From the NCBI RefSeq assembly GCF_964340395.1, contig NC_135556.1, forward strand, positions 23,333,223-23,397,222: DNA of 64,000 nucleotides, read 5' to 3'. The number at the start of each line of letters is the position of its first letter. The first letter of the stretch is position 1. The stretch is from Glandiceps talaboti (Eukaryota; Hemichordata; Enteropneusta; Spengelidae). Of the stretch, positions 59,591 through 64,000 are shown in pieces. A program made the translations under genes and the position numbers. The notes beneath the pieces were generated by a model, which worked only from the letters and a program-made list of their open reading frames with translations, was not told the origin of the DNA and made no database searches.

Positions 59591-59814
59591 TATTTGTAGT
59601 TTATTTTAATAAACTCATTATACACGTCTACACATATTTGTTACATGTTACTTTGGGTATGTATTTGTACACTTTCCGGTCTTTTAAAAAATGAAACATT
59701 TTTAATAGTAATCGCAGAAAAAGTTTATATAAATATGGAAGACTCCAAAAAAGAATAAAGGAAAAGAAACTATATGGATAGATTTTGTCTGTAATGATTT
59801 AATGGAACATGATC

Positions 59815-60235
59815 ATGGTGCATGCAAAATCGACGCTTAGTTCGCTCGAGACAGCTGACGCTTCGATGCGTGACGCGCTGCTTGCCGTGCTCGAGCTCGA
59901 GCTCGCATTCCTTGCTTAAACTTGTAATACAGAGGGGTAGGACAATACCTGAGTGTCCTACCCTTCCTTTTTTAGCAATTGAGCAAATTGAGCAAATTGA
60001 GCAAATGTCGAGCTCGTGCATATGGAATTTTCAAAATCCAGTATTTTTATACGAGCTCGCGACAAGACAGATAATTTATATGACTGTTGGGGGCGCTACA
60101 CAATCGGTACACTCCACACACGTTAGACTAGACATGCATTACGCATGTTACGTCCCAGTCCGCCGTATTCTATTTATATTTCAGCGCGTTTCAAGTTACT
60201 GTATGTATTTTTCTGTGTATTTTAATTAGATATTA
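59815..60235. other. CpG-rich insert between the direct repeats
   Basis: This stretch is richer in CpG and in CGAGCTCG motifs than anything else in the window. It includes a hairpin, GTAGGAC with GTCCTAC around an 11-base loop, three tandem GAGCAAATT units at about 59980-60006, and a frame of 135 codons on the plus strand (59822-60229, no ATG at its start) with no recognisable domain. I regard it as the interior of a mobile or duplicated element rather than a gene. Confidence 0.45.
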
Positions 60236-60322
60236 ATTATTGATTCAAGATAATGAAGTAATTATAAACTTGACGGAACTTTTTGATATTGTCTTTATTC
60301 AAGTTATTCAATTGTTGATAGA

Positions 60323-60383
60323 CACCAGAATTGTTGCCTCATGCCCTTGGTCGAACCAGGGGCATGAGGCAACAATTCTGGTG
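60323..60383. repeat. Perfect 24 bp inverted repeat with 13 base loop
   Basis: CACCAGAATTGTTGCCTCAT plus GCCC at 60323-60346 is the exact inverse of 60360-60383. The loop itself contains TGGT/ACCA, extending the stem. The right arm is also the start of direct-repeat copy 2. Confidence 0.93.
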
Positions 60384-60468
60384 AAACTCGAAAATGATAA
60401 TGATGTCATACAGGTATATAAAGGCCCAAGTTAGCTATGAGTCACATTTACATACTTACTCTGCTTAC
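60351..60468 (+). repeat. Direct repeat, copy 2
   Basis: It matches 59488-59590 through GGGGCATGAGGCAACAATTC, AAGGCCCAAGTTAGCTATGA and GTCACATTTACATACTTACT, with insertions after GATATCCAG-like sequence. The two copies are 863 bp apart in the same orientation. Confidence 0.85.
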
Positions 60469-63400
60469 TTCTTTCTTTATATTATATTTATGCAGTGCCT
60501 CGGATGGAGTGCACGTGTGTCTCTCCTACTCATTTGAATAATGAACAAAACAATATGCGAATTCACCTGTCGAAAACAGCAGTTGACCAATCAGGTGAGA
60601 GAGAAGAATCAAGGCTCACATACATCCCCAATAAAAGTCGTTGATCAATCGAATATGTGATTGTGATACACTCTTGTATGTAGACAATATTCAAATAGGT
60701 AAATGAAAGACATCGTGTCTGAAACACTGAAAAACAATTTTCGGTCATGCGGTTTTTGTAGGGATTTGGGACATGCTTTTTGAGAACTGTTTGATATTTT
60801 ACACAAATCTTATATCAGTGAAGTATATCACACAAAGGAATTAGTCTTGTAGCTAAGACTAAAAGATCAGCCATTAGGGCACTCTATCATTATTATCTTT
60901 ATATTCCTTCAAAATGGCAGCCAAAATTCTTCCAAGGAAAAAGTAACTTGGGACGAGCTTACACGGCCAGTTTACTGAATTCTTTTATTATATCACTTTG
61001 ACCATACTACATGCTATACCTTCAAGTCCAATCTAACCCTCAATGGCCTTCCCAATCCTGATTGTTGGTGCACTTTCCCTAGTTTATATGTAAATTGGCT
61101 GATTTCACTTCAGTATCTTTCTTGCTACTTTCACAGAGTTGGCTTTTGCCCTTGTAGATAGTTTGAAGTAACTGTGGCAGGTTAGATTGGACTTGCAGTT
61201 TATAGCAAATGTTGAAACTGCTATATTAATTACATGTAAGGCAAAAATAGCAAGGCTGTGAGAGTTTACACCCTCAAATGCTAGGCATACAGAACTACAG
61301 AAGTCTGTGTATCCACACACACTTACAGCAAGGGGTGTAATTTTGCAGGCAGAGGTTCTATATTCTATAACACTCACAGCCCATTTCAAGTGACAAGTTA
61401 CAGTAGACTGGTTCTGTTTGAGAAATCATAAACGTTAATTGCACATGCTACACCTAAGTTTAAGATAGCAAGATTGAATGAATACAGTTGCACTATGTTT
61501 AAATGGTTTATTTCATTGGGACAAAATGTGGCAAGAATTACAATCTTGGTTTGTTCCTGCTTTTTTCTGCAAGGTTGTATCAAAGAGAGTCATATAACAG
61601 TAACTTGAAATGACAAAGCATAGATGTACTATAATGGTAGACAGCATATCTTCCATATGGTACGACTCAGGTTGATGTCATCGGTTGGGGTATAGGTTGG
61701 GGCATAGGCGAGGGATATCGCCTGGGTATTAAACACAGTTGGTGGTGTACCTGTCCATCATTCAGGAAGTCTTGGATTTTGAGTCATGGCCAAGCTGCAC
61801 TTCATGGTTTATATACATATTTAATTTAAACTCTCACAGGATAGTAACAAAATAAAGAGTCAGTATGATTTGGATTCAAAGTGGTTTATTTTTCTGCAGA
61901 GGAAAGATACTACAAGAACTGAAAAACTCCTGACAATGATTAAAACTGCCTTGACATTCCAGTGTTTTTACAATCCATTCTGATTTCACACAAATTACAC
62001 TCAAAAGTTGACATTTCTGTATAGATGAAATATCCACAACAAGCTGTGTATGTGTGTGTGTAAACAATCACTGTCAACTCATTTAATTCTCAAAACTCAC
62101 AACTTTAAGGTCAGTCTAACCATTAGTCAAGAGAACAAAAATAAAAAACCAGGACTTATGTTTAGGAGTCTATGTATTGTTGACCGGAAAAACAAAAAAT
62201 TCTCAATTCCACAAAATGACCAACTTATAATATGTGGATATTGGCAAATATTTTCATGATTAATATTTTCCTATACAGGGTTTTCTGCTGAATAACTAGG
62301 TAACCTGGGTTACTATATTTTGGTTATTATTTTCATAGTTTTTTTTGAATTATATCTCATTAAAAGTATACTTTCAAGCATTGGGCTGCCTTCAAATATC
62401 TCAGAAAAAATTAAAATCTTTCTACTTTAAAGACACCAGCAAGTTAAGAAAACTGAAACTGAATCCAAATAATCGGACTAAAAATTTAAAAAAAAATAGG
62501 ATATCTCAACTTTAAAATATATATTTCACAATTTCCTGGCAGATAAAGCCAGTTTTTATATTGAACAAAGCCCTGCATCGCTTGTACAGGATCAACTTTT
62601 TTATTTCCTTTCACTGCTGAAAATCGTCTCCATTACGACTGCTGTGAGTTTTTGAGCCCCTCTGTTTTTTGACATTACACACCATGTGTTTTGAAAATCG
62701 GATGTCAAGTAGGCTCACAAACTAAAAATTAACCTCCCCTGTGCAGTCAGATCACATCAGTCAAAAAAGCCTTCAACACTTCTTGTCAACTACGTTGAAA
62801 CACGGTTCTTAAATTTAAGAGAAGTTAGGCGGAAACTGAGTTTTATATTTTGAAATTCCGGGAAGAGATGCGGATCACTTACGCTTGTGTTACCATGGAA
62901 ACTGCATCTTTTGGGGAGGAGGAGGAGGGGAGAGATCGATTCCAAGGTAGTTTACTTTTAGAATATAATGTATTAGTTCACATTATAATGCCAATGTATA
63001 AATAGGTCATGTCATATGTAACTATTGCATGTACAAAATTGTCGTCTTCTCGTCTTACATTGTCAGGGCTAAATACTAACTAATGAATATATCAACTACG
63101 GTACGTTAAATTAGACTAAAACTACGGTTCATAAGTGGTCCTGTTTTTTTCTCCTATACACTGGGCATACACAAGTCTCAAGCCATCTAGCTTGGTTTTT
63201 CTGAGACAAAAAAGTTAACTTCAAAAGTTGACACAATCCAGTTAAAAAGTTTTTTTTTTACACAATCACTTAGCAACAATCACTATGACAACATCATACC
63301 AACAGTTGTCATGGCAGCGTTATAGTATTGATAAAGAGTTATTAATATATATATATTAGGCACTAATTGTTGGACATTATTTTATGTTTTTAACACAGAG

Positions 63401-64000
63401 AGTCCACCCTACATGGTTTACTGCAATACTTCAACACACAGGTTACAAAGTTTCAAGCATGAAAAGAGATCAAATGTGTTGTTGTTGTTTTCTGTGATTT
63501 TACAAGCACTAAAAAGTTGATTGTAGTTTTACAAGACAGACATATCAACAGGAGATAAAAACTCAATTTTTTTCAATTTTATCAGGTCGGACTTTTAAAC
63601 ATGGTTTTCAATTTTTCTTGTTAGACACACCCAGATGAAATTTCTGATGATGTTCATTAACTTGAAAGGGATTCTTTAATTTCATACCAACTTGTTATTC
63701 CCTTTTTGTCATTTTCTATTATAACCTTGACTTCTATCTCAGAATAGTAAACTATCAAAATCTTTTAAATTCAACCCATTGTGTAAAGCACAGATTTTAT
63801 CAATAGTAGCATCATGGATTGGCAAACACCTCCTCTAAAATTTCTGTCATGAATGGAGTTCCACGGTGATTTGTCTGACATGGTATTGACTACACACTAG
63901 GGTATAGAAGGGAACAATCTGCAAGCTGAAAATGTCTCTGACATGCAGTTAATAAATAGTTGATCCATGTCTAACAGACTACCTGTTTCTTTCAAACATT
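60469..64000. other. Right flank, no confident gene
   Basis: Apart from the weak minus-strand exon candidate at 61.6 kb I see no coding sequence on either strand. AATAAA signals on the minus strand at about 61507 and 61880 would suit the 3' end of a minus-strand gene lying beyond 64000, but this is unproven. An X-box-like GTTACCATGGAAAC lies at 62889-62902. Confidence 0.45.
61629..61750 (-). CDS. Weak candidate terminal exon, minus strand
   Basis: Read on the minus strand, a GGACAG acceptor-like site at 61751-61756 precedes a 40-codon frame. It reads TPPTVFNTQAISLAYAPTYT, then PTDDINLSRTIWK, and ends at TAG (61629-61631). An AATAAA lies downstream on that strand at 61507-61513. Codon mix looks more coding than the surroundings, but part comes from a small GGTTGGGG repeat and the polypyrimidine tract is poor. 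No homology is recognised. Confidence 0.2.

Noticed and set aside
59488-60468. LTR retrotransposon
   Set aside because: The flanking direct repeats are only about 103-118 bp, and no gag/pol-like coding, primer-binding site or TG...CA ends are visible.
62884-62902. Tiny minus-strand start exon (ATG followed by a GTAAGT donor)
   Set aside because: ATG-GTA-ACA-CAA-GC before GTAAGT is suggestive, but 14 coding bases with no linked exon cannot be supported.

Overview
The window is nuclear DNA from an animal, probably a marine invertebrate. It is AT-rich, nearly all intron and intergenic sequence, and full of microsatellites, minisatellites, tRNA-derived SINE copies and short foldback or hAT-like DNA elements. 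Spliceosomal introns with GT-AG borders, AATAAA signals and a vertebrate-like gene make it metazoan. I cannot fix the phylum from sequence alone; the SINE central domain suits amphioxus, hemichordates or lophotrochozoans equally.

One gene is clearly present: a plus-strand orthologue of NSUN7, a putative RNA 5-methylcytosine methyltransferase of the NOL1/NOP2/Sun family linked to sperm motility in mammals. I assembled ten coding exons between 11726 and 55913. All splice phases agree, giving a predicted 705-residue protein, close to the 718 residues of human NSUN7. Exon 1 carries the start, a 24.3 kb intron leads to a 59 bp exon 2, a 9.4 kb intron follows, and exons 3-9 sit compactly at 45.8-49.9 kb. 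A 5.8 kb intron then leads to the last exon at 55.75 kb and a poly(A) signal at 56.07 kb.

Layout: 1-11.48 kb is 5' flank or upstream intron, with three minisatellites, two SINEs and two hAT-like MITE copies. 11.48-12.10 kb is the 5' UTR (two short uORFs) plus exon 1. 12.1-45.8 kb is intron sequence with only the tiny exon 2, many satellites and a large foldback element at 44.2 kb. 45.84-49.94 kb holds the methyltransferase core and basic tail. 49.94-55.75 kb is an intron with several possible alternative 3' exons and an intact hAT-like MITE with an 8 bp target duplication. 56.1-64 kb is downstream, with a cluster of palindromes and direct repeats at 58.8-60.5 kb and, at most, a weak minus-strand terminal exon at 61.6 kb.

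The most notable points are the apparent loss of the catalytic motif VI cysteine in NSUN7 (Thr-His-Ser where Thr-Cys-Ser is expected), coding-like orphan exons in the last intron, and the palindrome cluster at 58.8-60.5 kb. Exon borders and phases were worked out by eye. Homology calls rest on recalled family features, not on a search.
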